64,000 nucleotides of DNA from Betaproteobacteria bacterium. Lineage in GTDB: Bacteria > Pseudomonadota > Gammaproteobacteria > Burkholderiales > Thiobacillaceae. The stretch covers positions 106,066 through 170,065 of the forward strand of contig JACRAU010000023.1 of NCBI GenBank assembly GCA_016234655.1. Reading direction: 5' to 3'. A program made the translations under genes and the position numbers. The notes beneath the pieces are model-generated. The model saw nothing but the letters and a program-made list of their open reading frames with translations, was not told the origin of the DNA and ran no database searches. This document shows positions 52,646 through 62,186 of the stretch, one piece after another (the stretch's first letter is position 1; every line of letters begins with the position of its first letter).

Positions 52646-53815
52646 ATGGACGCGAGGCGATGGATACTTGCCGGCGTCGCCCTCGGTTTGCTTGGCGGCT
52701 GCGCTAGCGTGGACAAGATGGGCGGCTGGGTCGGCGGCTGGTTCAGCGGCGCGCCAAAGGCCAAGCCGGCCGAGTTGAGCGACATCAAGCAGACCGCGAG
52801 CCTGAGCCGCGCCTGGGAGGCCAATGCCGGCGCGGGCGCGCCCTATGGCTTCAGCCCGGCCAGCGACGGCCAGGCGATCTACGCCGCCGGCAAGGAAGGG
52901 CGCTTGCTGAAGATCGACATCACCTCCGGCCGTGAGTTGGCCAGGGCCGAGATCGGCAAACCGATTTCGGCCGGGGTCGGCGTCGGCGATGGCTTGGTGC
53001 TGGTCGGCACCGCCAAGGGCGAGGTGCTGGCCTTCCACGGCAAGGACTTGCAGCCGGCCTGGAGCGCCAAGTTGGCGGGCGAGATTCTCGTCGCGCCGAC
53101 GGCGGCTCATGGCGTGGTCGCGGTGCGTTCGAACAACGGCAGCATCAGCTTGCTCGAATCCGCCAGCGGCAAGCCGCGCTGGTCGCAAGGTTTCAGCCTG
53201 CCGGCCTTGACCCTGCGCGAGGCAGGCAGTCTGGCACTGACTCGGCAGGCGCTCTATGCCGGCCAGCCCGGCGGCAAATTGATGGCATTGTCCTTGGCCA
53301 ACGGCGCGCCCGTGTGGGAGGCCAACGTCGGCCAGCCGCGCGGCGCCACCGAACTGGAGCGCATCGCCGACATCACCGGCGCGCTCGCGGTCGACGAGCG
53401 CATGGTTTGCGCCGCCGCCTACCAAGGCCGCGTGGCTTGCTTCGATGCGCGCGATGGCCGCCCCTTGTGGTCGCGCGAGCTGTCCGGCTTCAACGGCGTG
53501 GAGATGGATAGCCGCCAAGTCTATGCGGCCGACGAGCATGCCGGCGTGTATGCCTACGACAAGGAGCGCGGCATCAATCTGTGGAAGCAGACCGCCTTGC
53601 GCGATCGCCAGCTTTCGACGCCCTTGGCCCAGGGGGCCTGGGTGCTCGTGGGCGATTATCAGGGCTATATCCATGCCCTCAGCCGCGACGACGGCTCGTT
53701 CGTCGCGCGCGTCGGCACCGATGGCAGCCGCATCCGCGGCCCAATGCTTGCTTTGGATCGCGGCTTCGTCGTGCAGACCGCCAATGGCGGCGTGTACGCC
53801 TTCAAGATTCAATAA
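52646..53815 (+). CDS. bamB: Outer membrane assembly lipoprotein BamB
   Basis: A 389-residue beta-propeller lipoprotein of the BAM complex. A lipoprotein signal ends at LLGGC (Cys20), followed by repeated propeller strands such as DGQAIYAAGKEGRLLKIDIT, GRPLWSRELSGFNGVEMD and AVDERMVCAAAYQGRVACFD. Together with YfgM and Der, this is the conserved hisS-yfgM-bamB-der cluster. It is followed by a 110-bp gap with an inverted repeat. Confidence 0.94.
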   Translation: MDARRWILAGVALGLLGGCASVDKMGGWVGGWFSGAPKAKPAELSDIKQTASLSRAWEANAGAGAPYGFSPASDGQAIYAAGKEGRLLKIDITSGRELARAEIGKPISAGVGVGDGLVLVGTAKGEVLAFHGKDLQPAWSAKLAGEILVAPTAAHGVVAVRSNNGSISLLESASGKPRWSQGFSLPALTLREAGSLALTRQALYAGQPGGKLMALSLANGAPVWEANVGQPRGATELERIADITGALAVDERMVCAAAYQGRVACFDARDGRPLWSRELSGFNGVEMDSRQVYAADEHAGVYAYDKERGINLWKQTALRDRQLSTPLAQGAWVLVGDYQGYIHALSRDDGSFVARVGTDGSRIRGPMLALDRGFVVQTANGGVYAFKIQ

Positions 53816-53818
53816 GGC

Positions 53819-53918
53819 AAGGGGCGAGAGGTGAGAGGCAAGGGACAAACCATGATCGGTGCAGGTGCGCTTGAGTACCTCGTTTTTGAGCCACTTGCCT
53901 CTAGCCGCTCGCCACTGG
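53819..53918. repeat. Imperfect inverted repeat between bamB and der
   Basis: The left arm 53819-53844 (GGGGCGAGAGGTGAGAGGC and flanks) and the right arm 53891-53918 pair at about 20 of 25 positions, leaving a spacer of about 46 bp. The arms resemble the GTGAGG-rich repeats at ligA and the aminotransferase gene. It may be a miniature element or a long hairpin in the mRNA. Confidence 0.55.
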
Positions 53919-53925
53919 CCAAAAT

Positions 53926-55320
53926 ATGAAACCCACTGTTGTCCTGGTCGGCCGGCCCAATGTCGGCAAATCCACCTTGTTCAATCGGCTGACCAAGTCG
54001 CGCGCCGCGCTGGTGCACGACCAGCCCGGCCTGACCCGCGACCGCCATTACGGCCACGGCCGGGTCGGCGACAAACCCTTCCTGGTGGTCGATACCGGCG
54101 GTTTCGAGCCGGTGGCCGATACCGGCATCCTGGCCGAGATGGCCAAGCAGACCTTGCAGGCGGTGGACGAGGGCGATGTCATCGTCTTCATCGTCGATGG
54201 CCGCTCCGGCTTGACGCCGCAGGACAAGATCATCGCCGACCGCCTGCGCCGCACCGGCCGGCCGGTGCTGCTGGCGGTGAACAAGGCCGAGGGCATGCCG
54301 CGCGACCAAGTGGTCGCCGAGTTTCACGAACTGGGCCTGGGCGAGCCGGTGGCGATCTCCGGCGCCCACGGCGAGGGCGTGCGCGAACTGATCGAACTGG
54401 CCTTGGAGTCCTTCCCGGCCGAGGCGGAAGAGGCCGGCGACGACCACCCGAAAATCGCGATCATCGGCCGGCCCAACGTCGGCAAGTCGACCTTGGTCAA
54501 CACCCTGGTCGGCGAAGAGCGGGTGATCGCCTTCGACCAGCCGGGTACCACGCGCGACTCGATCTACGTCGATTTCGAGCGGGCCGGGCGCAAATACACC
54601 CTGATCGATACCGCCGGCGTGCGGCGCAAGGGCCGGGTGATCGAGGCGGTCGAGAAGTTCTCGGTGATCAAAACCTTGCAGGCGATCGAGGATGCCAACG
54701 TCGCGGTGCTGGTGCTGGACGCGCAGCAGGACGTGGCCGACCAGGACGCGCATCTGGCCGGTTTCATCCTGGAGGCGGGGCGGGCGCTGGTGGTTGCGAT
54801 CAACAAATGGGACGGCGTCGATTCCTACCGGCGCGACTGGGTCAAGCGCGACATCGCGCGTAAGCTGGGCTTCCTCGATTTCGCCAAGTTCCACTACATC
54901 TCGGCCCTGCACGGCAGCGGAGTCGGCGATCTGCTGAAGTCGGTGAACGAGGCCTATGCCGCGGCCATGGTCAAGCTGGCCACGCCCAAGCTGACCCGGG
55001 TGCTGCAAGAGGCGGTGGCGCAGCACGCGCCGCCCAAGTCCGGCCTGTTCCGGCCCAAACCGCGCTACGCCCACCAGGGCGGCAGCAATCCGCCGGTGAT
55101 CGTGGTTCACGGCAATGCCTTGGAGCATACGCCGGACAGCTATAAGCGCTACCTGGAAAACGTCTTCCGCGAGGCCTTCAAGCTGCAAGGCACGCCGCTG
55201 CGGGTCGACTTCAAGGCCAACCCGAACCCGTTCGAGGGCAAGAAGCCCAAGCCTCTGACCGAGGCCGAGGCAAAACGCGCGCATCGCCAGCGCATCATCC
55301 GGCGCAAGCACTACGGTTAA
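53926..55320 (+). CDS. der: Ribosome biogenesis GTPase Der (EngA)
   Basis: A 464-residue protein with two tandem G domains: [17 protein letters not shown] / DTGGFEP / NKAEG and [18 protein letters not shown] / [11 protein letters not shown] / NKWDG. A C-terminal KH-like domain and a basic tail follow. Der acts in 50S subunit assembly. ATG 53926 ([15 protein letters not shown]) has a weak upstream site because of the adjacent inverted repeat. Confidence 0.97.
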   Translation: MKPTVVLVGRPNVGKSTLFNRLTKSRAALVHDQPGLTRDRHYGHGRVGDKPFLVVDTGGFEPVADTGILAEMAKQTLQAVDEGDVIVFIVDGRSGLTPQDKIIADRLRRTGRPVLLAVNKAEGMPRDQVVAEFHELGLGEPVAISGAHGEGVRELIELALESFPAEAEEAGDDHPKIAIIGRPNVGKSTLVNTLVGEERVIAFDQPGTTRDSIYVDFERAGRKYTLIDTAGVRRKGRVIEAVEKFSVIKTLQAIEDANVAVLVLDAQQDVADQDAHLAGFILEAGRALVVAINKWDGVDSYRRDWVKRDIARKLGFLDFAKFHYISALHGSGVGDLLKSVNEAYAAAMVKLATPKLTRVLQEAVAQHAPPKSGLFRPKPRYAHQGGSNPPVIVVHGNALEHTPDSYKRYLENVFREAFKLQGTPLRVDFKANPNPFEGKKPKPLTEAEAKRAHRQRIIRRKHYG

Positions 55321-55435
55321 GAGCCTACTGGAATAGACTCTAAATAAGCCGGCTCAATGGCAGGATAAAAACACGCGCTTTGCCTTGCCCGGGCGCACAT
55401 CCGAGAATGGCCGCTCTATTGGAAAGGGCCGCGCC

Positions 55436-56539
55436 GTGGCAGAGCATCCCGTCGAAGAGCAGACCGCGCAGGACGTGCGCGAGATACGCATCAATCCCAT
55501 CGTGCCGGCCGAGAACGTGCTGGTCGCCACGGCCCGCTCCATGCGGCCGAAGAAGGCGGAAGAATTGGCCCCGCGCGATACCCGCAAGCATGTCGAGACC
55601 TGCCCGTTCTGCCGGGGCAACGAGGCCAAGACGCCGCCCGAGCTGCTGCGCCTACCCGAGGGCAGCGCCGAGTGGCAGTTGCGCCTGGTGCCCAACCTCT
55701 ACCCGGTGCTGGGCGACGACCGCCAGGACGCCAACTTCGCCTTCGGCCTGCAACAGACCATCGACGGCTACGGCCGGCACGAGGTGTTCGTCGACCACCC
55801 GGAGCACGGCGCGGCCATCCACGAATGGAGCGAGTCGCACCTGGCCCTGGTCTTCGGTGCCTATCGCGACCGCATGCGGGCCTTGTATGCCTCCGACCCG
55901 CGCTTGAAATACGTGCTGGTGTTCAAGAACTTCGGCCCGGCCGCCGGCGCCTCCATCCCGCACACCCACAGCCAGGTCATCGCCATGCCGGTGGTGCCGG
56001 AGAACGTGGCGGCCGAGGTGCACAACAGCGCGGTGCATTACGGCAAGCACCATTACTGCATCTTCTGCTCGCTGATCGACGAGGCGCTGACCTTCGAGGC
56101 CACCATCTACGACCGGGCCTCGGGCCATGTCCGGCGCAAGATCAACGTCGGCCAGTACGTCATCGAGCGGGGCGAGCACTTCATCGCGGTGAAGCCCTTC
56201 GCCAGCCGCTACGAGTGGGAGGTGCACATCTTGCCGCTCAAGCACGAGAGCGATTACCTCAATGTCACCGACGAGCAACTGGCCGATTTCGCCCGGGTGA
56301 TGCAGCGGACCATGGCGCGGCTGGATGCGGTGATCGGCGGCGCCCAGTACAACTACTTCCTGCATTCGGTGCCGCACGACGCCCAGCGCGAGCAGCACGC
56401 GGCCAGCTATCACTGGCACCTGGAGATATGCCCGCGTACCTCGATCCCGACCGGCTTCGAGCTGGGCTCGGGCCTGTTCGTCAACACCATCAGCCCGGAA
56501 CTGGCGGCGGAACGCCTACGCAACGTCATGCTGGAATAG
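55436..56539 (+). CDS. galT: Galactose-1-phosphate uridylyltransferase-family protein
   Basis: A 367-residue protein of the GalT branch of the HIT superfamily. It has a CPFCRGNEAKTP zinc-type site near residue 45, the active-site loop PHTHSQVIAMP (H-x-H-x-Q, second His as nucleophile), a second CIFC pair, and a late HWHLEICPR segment. The reaction would be UMP exchange between UDP-glucose and a hexose 1-phosphate. No galK, galE or galM is nearby, and the acceptor sugar may differ from galactose. GTG 55436 after GGAAAGGG is preferred over a TTG at 55385. GalU, encoded at 18 kb, could supply UDP-glucose. Confidence 0.85.
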   Translation: MAEHPVEEQTAQDVREIRINPIVPAENVLVATARSMRPKKAEELAPRDTRKHVETCPFCRGNEAKTPPELLRLPEGSAEWQLRLVPNLYPVLGDDRQDANFAFGLQQTIDGYGRHEVFVDHPEHGAAIHEWSESHLALVFGAYRDRMRALYASDPRLKYVLVFKNFGPAAGASIPHTHSQVIAMPVVPENVAAEVHNSAVHYGKHHYCIFCSLIDEALTFEATIYDRASGHVRRKINVGQYVIERGEHFIAVKPFASRYEWEVHILPLKHESDYLNVTDEQLADFARVMQRTMARLDAVIGGAQYNYFLHSVPHDAQREQHAASYHWHLEICPRTSIPTGFELGSGLFVNTISPELAAERLRNVMLE

Positions 56540-56597
56540 CGTTCTTTTTCTGGCTGGGCGAGCTAACATAGAAACACTTGTTCTAAGGAATCCGGCC

Positions 56598-58424
56598 ATG
56601 CCCGCTATTCGGCAATCCGCGGCGCAACCCGCGAGCATGCCTCCCCAACGCAATGCCGACAGGCATATCGAGCGGATGAAGCGGCTGGGCCATATCGTCG
56701 CGGCGCGCGACCTGAGCGAGGACGACCGCATCGAGGCCTTGCTGGCCTTCGCGGCATCCAGCCTGGGGGCGGATGTCGCCGCGCTGGGCGACTTCTCCGA
56801 TGTCTACACCGCCCGCTATGCCTACGATCCGAGCGGGACCTTCGTGAAGGGCACGGTGGTGCCCGTCAGCGATACCTTCTGCCATGCGGTCTACCTCGCG
56901 CGCGCGCTGTTGATGGTCGAGGACCTGTTGGCGCATCCCGATTTTGCCGATAGCCATCTGCCCAGCAAGACCGGCATGCGCATGTATGTCGGGGTGCCGG
57001 TCTGGGTGGATGAGGGCATGAAGTCCGTCCTGGGCTTCATGGGGCGCGAGCCATCTCGGCAACCGTTCGACGAGGCCGATGTCGCGTTCATGGAGCTGCT
57101 GGCCGCTTGGTTGGGCAGTTACCTGCGCCAGAAGCAGCAGCGCGACATGCTGGAACACCTAGCCCTGACCGACGAATTGACCGGCCTGCTCAACCGCAGG
57201 GCGGCCGAGCGGCGGCTCACCGAGGAGTTCGCCCACGCCAAGCGGCACGACGAGGGCTTTGTCGTCGCACTGATCGACCTGGACCATTTCAAGTCGATCA
57301 ACGACCGCTATGGCCATGCCGTGGGCGACGAGGTGCTGCAAGCGGTGGCAAGGCTGCTGGAAGACAGCCTACGCACCGAGGATTGGCTGGCCCGCTGGGG
57401 CGGCGAGGAGTTCCTGGTCTTTTTGCGCGGCGTCGACGAGAACCGGGCCTTGTTCATCATGGAACGCATCGGCCAGAAGCTGCGGGAGACGCCGATTCGG
57501 ACCCATGTCGGGGAGTTGCGCGTCACCATCAGTACCGGCCTGGGCTATCCCGGCCAGGACGATAGCGATATCGGCGTTGTGTTGGCCGAGGCCGACTCCA
57601 GCCTATACCGGGCCAAGCAGCAGGGGCGCGACCGGGTGGAGTTGCGCGCGCAATCCAGCGGCATCATCTGGCTGGCGCAAACGGTCAAGCATGCCGTGCG
57701 CGAGGGCAGGGTGCGCATGGCCACGCAGAACATCGTCGACCTGGCGACCGGCGAGGTCGTGGCCGACGAGTCCTTGGCGCGGATACAGGCCCCGGACGGC
57801 CACATGCTGCCCGCCGGCGAGTTCATCGATGCCGCCGAGGGCATGGGCTTGATGGTGGACATCGACCGTCAGGTCGTAAGCCAGGCGATGGCGCGCTGCA
57901 CGGAACAGGTGGTCGCCGGCAATAAGCGCCCCGGCTTCGCCCATTTCGTCAACCTGTCGCCGCAATTCCTGGCCCGGAAAGAGCTGGTGCTGGAGACCCT
58001 GGCGACGGCGCAGACCTATTGCACGCAATGCCAGGTGAGTCTCGGTCCGGTCAAGCCCATCGTGTTCGAGATCACCGAGCGCCAGTTCCTGAACAATCTG
58101 GACAGCCTGGAGGCCGACCTCAAGCCCTTGTTGGACTTCGGTTTTCGCCTGGCCTTGGACGATTTCGGCAGCGGCTACTCCTCGTTTCTCTATTTGGCGC
58201 GCCTACCGATCAGTTTCCTCAAGATCGAGGGCTGGATGGTGGCCAATATGCGCCAGGACAAGAAGATATCGGGGATTATCGAGAACCTGGCCAACTTTGC
58301 CCGCAGCCAGGGCATCATCACCATCGCCGAGTGGATTGAAGATGCCGAAACCGCCCGCATCTTGCGCGATATGGGCATCGATTGGGGGCAGGGTTGGTAT
58401 TTCGGCCGGCCCGAATTGGCTTAG
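56598..58424 (+). CDS. GAF-GGDEF-EAL c-di-GMP signalling protein
   Basis: A 608-residue soluble protein. The N-terminal GAF domain (about 30-175) contains GTVVPVSDTFCHAVYLARAL. The GGDEF domain (about 185-345) has an intact RWGGEEF site, so cyclase activity is plausible. The EAL domain (about 360-605) keeps NLSPQFL, FEITE, DDFGSGYSSF and AEWIED, but reads ESL instead of EAL and KIEGWMV instead of the usual KIDG. The catalytic acids look mostly present, but these changes in conserved motifs leave phosphodiesterase activity uncertain. ATG 56598 has AAGGA upstream. It is independent of its neighbours. Confidence 0.9.
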   Translation: MPAIRQSAAQPASMPPQRNADRHIERMKRLGHIVAARDLSEDDRIEALLAFAASSLGADVAALGDFSDVYTARYAYDPSGTFVKGTVVPVSDTFCHAVYLARALLMVEDLLAHPDFADSHLPSKTGMRMYVGVPVWVDEGMKSVLGFMGREPSRQPFDEADVAFMELLAAWLGSYLRQKQQRDMLEHLALTDELTGLLNRRAAERRLTEEFAHAKRHDEGFVVALIDLDHFKSINDRYGHAVGDEVLQAVARLLEDSLRTEDWLARWGGEEFLVFLRGVDENRALFIMERIGQKLRETPIRTHVGELRVTISTGLGYPGQDDSDIGVVLAEADSSLYRAKQQGRDRVELRAQSSGIIWLAQTVKHAVREGRVRMATQNIVDLATGEVVADESLARIQAPDGHMLPAGEFIDAAEGMGLMVDIDRQVVSQAMARCTEQVVAGNKRPGFAHFVNLSPQFLARKELVLETLATAQTYCTQCQVSLGPVKPIVFEITERQFLNNLDSLEADLKPLLDFGFRLALDDFGSGYSSFLYLARLPISFLKIEGWMVANMRQDKKISGIIENLANFARSQGIITIAEWIEDAETARILRDMGIDWGQGWYFGRPELA

Positions 58425-58462
58425 TCCATAAATATGGCTACCATGCCGCTTGGCAAGTGCGA

Positions 58463-58468
58463 TAGAAT
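58463..58468 (+). promoter_or_regulatory. Candidate -10 element upstream of hfq
   Basis: TAGAAT at 58463-58468 followed by T-rich sequence lies 45 bp before the hfq ATG, within the only AT-rich gap of the cluster. A matching -35 is weak (TACCAT, 18-bp spacer). Confidence 0.3.
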
Positions 58469-58513
58469 TTTTCGGACTAATTAGAAAATGGCTTTATTAA
58501 AGGCAAGAATAGA

Positions 58514-58750
58514 ATGAGCAAAGGGATGCAACTACAAGACCCCTTCCTGAATGCCTTGCGCAAGGAAGAGGTTCAAGTGTCCGTCTACCTGGTCAATGGC
58601 ATCAAGCTACAAGGTCAGATCGAAAGCTATGACCAATACGTGGTGCTGTTGAAGAACGCGATCACCCAGATGATCTATAAGCACGCCATTTCCACCGTGG
58701 TGCCGGCCCGCCCGGTCACCCTGGGGCCGCAGCAAGACACCCCCGCCTGA
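58514..58750 (+). CDS. hfq: RNA chaperone Hfq
   Basis: A 78-residue Sm-like protein that pairs small RNAs with mRNAs as a hexamer. The Sm1 motif is in [20 protein letters not shown], and the Sm2 motif [10 protein letters not shown] is intact. The C-terminal tail is very short, as in many betaproteobacteria. Its stop overlaps the hflX start (TGATG), and hfq-hflX-hflK-hflC is the conserved order. Confidence 0.98.
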   Translation: MSKGMQLQDPFLNALRKEEVQVSVYLVNGIKLQGQIESYDQYVVLLKNAITQMIYKHAISTVVPARPVTLGPQQDTPA

Positions 58751-59886
58751 TGTTCGAACGCCCTGAGGCGGGCGGGACGGTCGTCCTGGTCAGCCTCGAT
58801 TTCGGCAGATCCGATTACCAAGATAGCCTGAGCGAATTGGTGTTGCTGGCGCAAAGCGCCGGCCTCCAGGTCGCGCGCATCGTCGAGGGTCGGCGCCAAA
58901 AGCCCGACGCCGCTTTGTTCGCCGGTTCCGGCAAGGTCGAAGAGGTTGCCGCCGCCGTGCAGGAAACCGGCGCCAGCCTGGTCATCTTCAACAACGAACT
59001 GTCGCCGATCCAGGAACGCAACCTGGAACGTGCCCTGCAATGCCGGGTGCTCGACCGTACCGCTCTGATCCTGGAAATCTTCTCCCAGCGTGCCCGTTCG
59101 GGCGAGGGCAAGCTGCAAGTCGAGTTGGCCCAGCTCAAACACTATGCCACCCGCCTGGTGCGCGGCTGGACCCACTTGGAGCGGCAACGCGGCGGTATCG
59201 GCGTGCGCGGCGGCCCGGGCGAGAAGCAGATCGAATTGGACCGGCGCATGCTGGCCAACCGCATCCGCACCATCGAGGCCAAGCTGGAAAAGCTGGGCAA
59301 GAGCCGCGCCATCCAGCGCCGGGCCCGCAGCCGGGGCGGGGTGTTGTCGGTGTCGCTGGTCGGCTATACCAATGCCGGCAAGTCGACCTTGTTCAACCGC
59401 CTGACCCATGCCGGGGCCTACGCCGCCGACCAGCTGTTCGCCACCTTGGACACCACCTCGCGCAAGCTCTGGCTGCCGGAGGCGGGTTCGGTCGTGTTGT
59501 CCGACACCGTGGGCTTTATCACCCAGTTGCCGCATGGGCTGGTGGCGGCTTTCCATGCCACCTTGGAGGAGACCGCGCAGGCCGATCTGCTCTTGCATGT
59601 GGTCGATTCGGCCAGCCCCAATCGCGAGCGCCAGATCGAGGAGGTGAACAAGGTGCTGGCGGAGATCGGTGCCCAGGCCGTGCCGCAGATATTGGTCTAC
59701 AACAAGATCGATTTGACCGGTGCCGCGCCCGATGTGGTGCGGGACGAATATGGTAAGATGGCCGCGCTCCGTCTGAGCGCCCGGACGGGCGAGGGCGTCG
59801 AGCTGCTCAAGCAGGCGCTGACGGAATTCGCGCAAGCGCAGCATCCCAAATTACGAACGGAAACCGTGACCGATGGCATGGAATGA
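58750..59886 (+). CDS. hflX: GTPase HflX
   Basis: A 378-residue ribosome-splitting GTPase. The N-terminal HflX domain (about 1-180) has DRTALILEIFSQRARSGEGK and the glycine-rich GGIGVRGGPGEKQIELDRR. The G domain shows [29 protein letters not shown] and NKIDLTGA. It is shorter than E. coli HflX at the C-terminus. The last 14 bp overlap the hflK start. Confidence 0.95.
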   Translation: MFERPEAGGTVVLVSLDFGRSDYQDSLSELVLLAQSAGLQVARIVEGRRQKPDAALFAGSGKVEEVAAAVQETGASLVIFNNELSPIQERNLERALQCRVLDRTALILEIFSQRARSGEGKLQVELAQLKHYATRLVRGWTHLERQRGGIGVRGGPGEKQIELDRRMLANRIRTIEAKLEKLGKSRAIQRRARSRGGVLSVSLVGYTNAGKSTLFNRLTHAGAYAADQLFATLDTTSRKLWLPEAGSVVLSDTVGFITQLPHGLVAAFHATLEETAQADLLLHVVDSASPNRERQIEEVNKVLAEIGAQAVPQILVYNKIDLTGAAPDVVRDEYGKMAALRLSARTGEGVELLKQALTEFAQAQHPKLRTETVTDGME

Positions 59887-61090
59887 CCCCCAATGGGGCA
59901 AAGACGACAAACCCCGGGGTGGCCGGGGTGATTCCGGTCCGCCCGACCTGGACGAGCTGTGGCGCAACTTCAACCAACGTTTAAACGGTTTGTTCAAGCG
60001 GCGCGGCGGGGCGGGTGGCGGCGGTGGCGGCAGGGCCGCGCCTAACTTCCAGTTGCCGGGCGTGGGCCTGATCGTCGCGGTCATCGCCATCCTTTGGCTC
60101 TCCAGCGGTTTTTACATCGTCGATGCCGGCCAGCGCGGCGTGGTGCTGCGTTTCGGCAAATACGTCGAAACCACCATGCCCGGTCCGCGCTGGCACCTGC
60201 CTTACCCGGCCGAGGCGGTCGAAAAGGTCAACGTCGACCAGGTGCGCACGGTCGAGGTCGGTTACCGCAACAACGTCAAATCCAAGGTGCAGTCGGAGTC
60301 GCTGATGTTGACCGACGACGAGAACATCATCGATCTCCAGTTTTCCGTGCAGTACACCATCAAGGACCCGGAAGATTATCTGTTCATGAACCGCGAGCCG
60401 GACGAGGCGGTGATGCAGGCGGCCGAGACGGCGATGCGCGAGATCGTCGGCAAGAGCAAGATGGACTTCGTGCTCTACGAGGGCCGGGCCGACATCGCGG
60501 TGCGCGCGACCAAACTGATGCAAGACATCCTCGATCGCTACAAAACGGGTATCAGCGTGAGCAAACTGAACATGCAAAATGCCCAGCCGCCCGAGCAGGT
60601 GCAGGCCTCGTTCGACGATGCGGTCAAGGCCGGCCAGGACCGCGAGCGCCTGAAGAACGAGGGCCAGGCCTACGCCAACGATGTGATCCCCAAGGCACGC
60701 GGTATTGCCTCGCGCCTGACCGAAGAGGCCGAGGGCTATAAGCAGCGCGTCGTGGCCAACGCCCAGGGTGATGCCGCTCGTTTCAGCCAGATACTGGTCG
60801 AATATAGCCGGGCGCCGCAGGTTACCCGCGAGCGTCTCTACCAGGATGCCATGCAGCAAGTCCTGTCGAGCACGACCAAGGTGTTGGTCGACGACAAGAG
60901 CGGCGGCAACCTGCTCTATCTGCCGCTGGATAAGCTGATGAATATGGCCACGCCGGGGGTGCCTGCCGCAGTAGACCCCATGGCGGCCATGCCGGCCGCG
61001 CCCACCGCGACCCCGGCGACCGCACCGCAGGAAAATCTGTTCCGCTCGCGCGATGCCTTCCGCACCCGCGACCGGGAGGAGCGGCCATGA
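59873..61090 (+). CDS. hflK: HflK, FtsH-regulating membrane protein
   Basis: A 405-residue SPFH/prohibitin-family protein that with HflC surrounds FtsH and modulates proteolysis. A Gly/Asp/Arg-rich cytoplasmic N-terminus (about 1-60) precedes one transmembrane helix (about 64-82, LIVAVIAILWLSSGFYIVDA). The SPFH domain (QRGVVLRFGKYVETTMPGPR) and a long coiled coil follow, then an Ala/Pro-rich tail. It overlaps hflC by 4 bp. Confidence 0.95.
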   Translation: MAWNDPQWGKDDKPRGGRGDSGPPDLDELWRNFNQRLNGLFKRRGGAGGGGGGRAAPNFQLPGVGLIVAVIAILWLSSGFYIVDAGQRGVVLRFGKYVETTMPGPRWHLPYPAEAVEKVNVDQVRTVEVGYRNNVKSKVQSESLMLTDDENIIDLQFSVQYTIKDPEDYLFMNREPDEAVMQAAETAMREIVGKSKMDFVLYEGRADIAVRATKLMQDILDRYKTGISVSKLNMQNAQPPEQVQASFDDAVKAGQDRERLKNEGQAYANDVIPKARGIASRLTEEAEGYKQRVVANAQGDAARFSQILVEYSRAPQVTRERLYQDAMQQVLSSTTKVLVDDKSGGNLLYLPLDKLMNMATPGVPAAVDPMAAMPAAPTATPATAPQENLFRSRDAFRTRDREERP

Positions 61091-61959
61091 AACCCGCCAA
61101 TTCCATTATCGCCGTCGTCGGCGGCTTGTTGTTGCTGTCGCTGTCCATCTACACCGTGGATCAGCGCCAGGCGGCCATGGTTTTCCAGTTGGGCGAGATC
61201 GTCGGCATCAAGAAAGACCCCGGCCTTTATCTCAAGCTGCCGCTGGTGCAGAACATCCGTTATTTCGATACCCGCATCCTGACCCTGGACGCGGCCGACC
61301 CCGAGCGCTTCATCACCTCGGAGAAGAAGAACGTGCTGGTCGACTACTTCGTGAAGTGGCGGATACAGGATGTGAACAAGTTCTACGTCAGCTTCGCCGG
61401 CGACGAGCGTCGCGGCGTCAATCGCTTGGCGCAGACGGTCAACGACGGCATGCGCGCCGAGTTCGGCAAGCGCACCGTGCACGACGTGGTTTCCGGCGAG
61501 CGTGACGACATCATGGAAGTTCTGCGCAAATCGGCCGACCAGGACGCCCGCCGTTACGGCGTGCAGGTGATGGACGTGCGCATCAAGCGGGTCGACCTGC
61601 CGAACGAGGTGAGCGACTCGGTCTATCGCCGCATGGAGGCCGAGCGCAAGCGGGTGGCCAACGAGTTGCGCTCCACCGGCTCGGCCGAGGCCGAGAAGAT
61701 ACGGGCCGATGCCGACAAGCAGCGCGAGGTGATCATCGCCGAGGCCTATCGCGATGCCCAGAAGAACAAGGGCGAGGGCGATGCCAAGGCGGCTGCCGTC
61801 TATGGCGCGGCCTATGGCAAGAACCCCGAGTTCTATGCCTTCTACCGCAGCATGGAGTCGTACAAGGCCAGCTTCAAGGGCAAGCAGGACGTGATGGTCC
61901 TGCAACCGAATTCGGACTTCTTCCGCTATATGAAGTCGCCCCGTGGTAGTGGCAAGTAA
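61087..61959 (+). CDS. hflC: HflC, FtsH-regulating membrane protein
   Basis: A 290-residue partner of HflK. It has an N-terminal transmembrane helix (about 5-24, SIIAVVGGLLLLSLSIYTVD), an SPFH domain (DQRQAAMVFQLGEIVGIKKD, GLYLKLPLVQNIRYFDTRIL) and a helical C-terminal part (RKRVANELRSTGSAEAEKIR). ATG 61087 overlaps the hflK stop. It is followed 5 bp later by a DUF2065 gene. Confidence 0.95.
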   Translation: MKPANSIIAVVGGLLLLSLSIYTVDQRQAAMVFQLGEIVGIKKDPGLYLKLPLVQNIRYFDTRILTLDAADPERFITSEKKNVLVDYFVKWRIQDVNKFYVSFAGDERRGVNRLAQTVNDGMRAEFGKRTVHDVVSGERDDIMEVLRKSADQDARRYGVQVMDVRIKRVDLPNEVSDSVYRRMEAERKRVANELRSTGSAEAEKIRADADKQREVIIAEAYRDAQKNKGEGDAKAAAVYGAAYGKNPEFYAFYRSMESYKASFKGKQDVMVLQPNSDFFRYMKSPRGSGK

Positions 61960-61964
61960 TCGCG

Positions 61965-62186
61965 ATGACGGCCGGCGAGCGGGTGGGGGCTCCTGTGAAC
62001 TTCGGTGACGTGCTAGTGCCCGCCCTGGCATTGATGCTGGTGATCGAAGGCCTGTTGCCCTTTCTGTCGCCGACCGTCTGGCGCGACGCCTTCACTCGCA
62101 TGACCCGACTCAACGACGGCCAGATCCGGTTCATGGGCCTGATCTCCATGCTGGCCGGTCTGTTGCTTCTGTTCCTGCTCCGATGA
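61965..62186 (+). CDS. DUF2065 small membrane protein
   Basis: A 73-residue protein with two hydrophobic helices (VLVPALALMLVIEGLLPFLS and MGLISMLAGLLLLFLLR) around the conserved WRDAFTRMTRLNDGQIRF segment. DUF2065 proteins (E. coli YjeT) are routinely found between hflC and hisZ/purA; their function is unknown. A GTG at 61995 is an alternative start that would remove the first 10 residues. The stop overlaps hisZ (ATGA). Confidence 0.88.
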   Translation: MTAGERVGAPVNFGDVLVPALALMLVIEGLLPFLSPTVWRDAFTRMTRLNDGQIRFMGLISMLAGLLLLFLLR

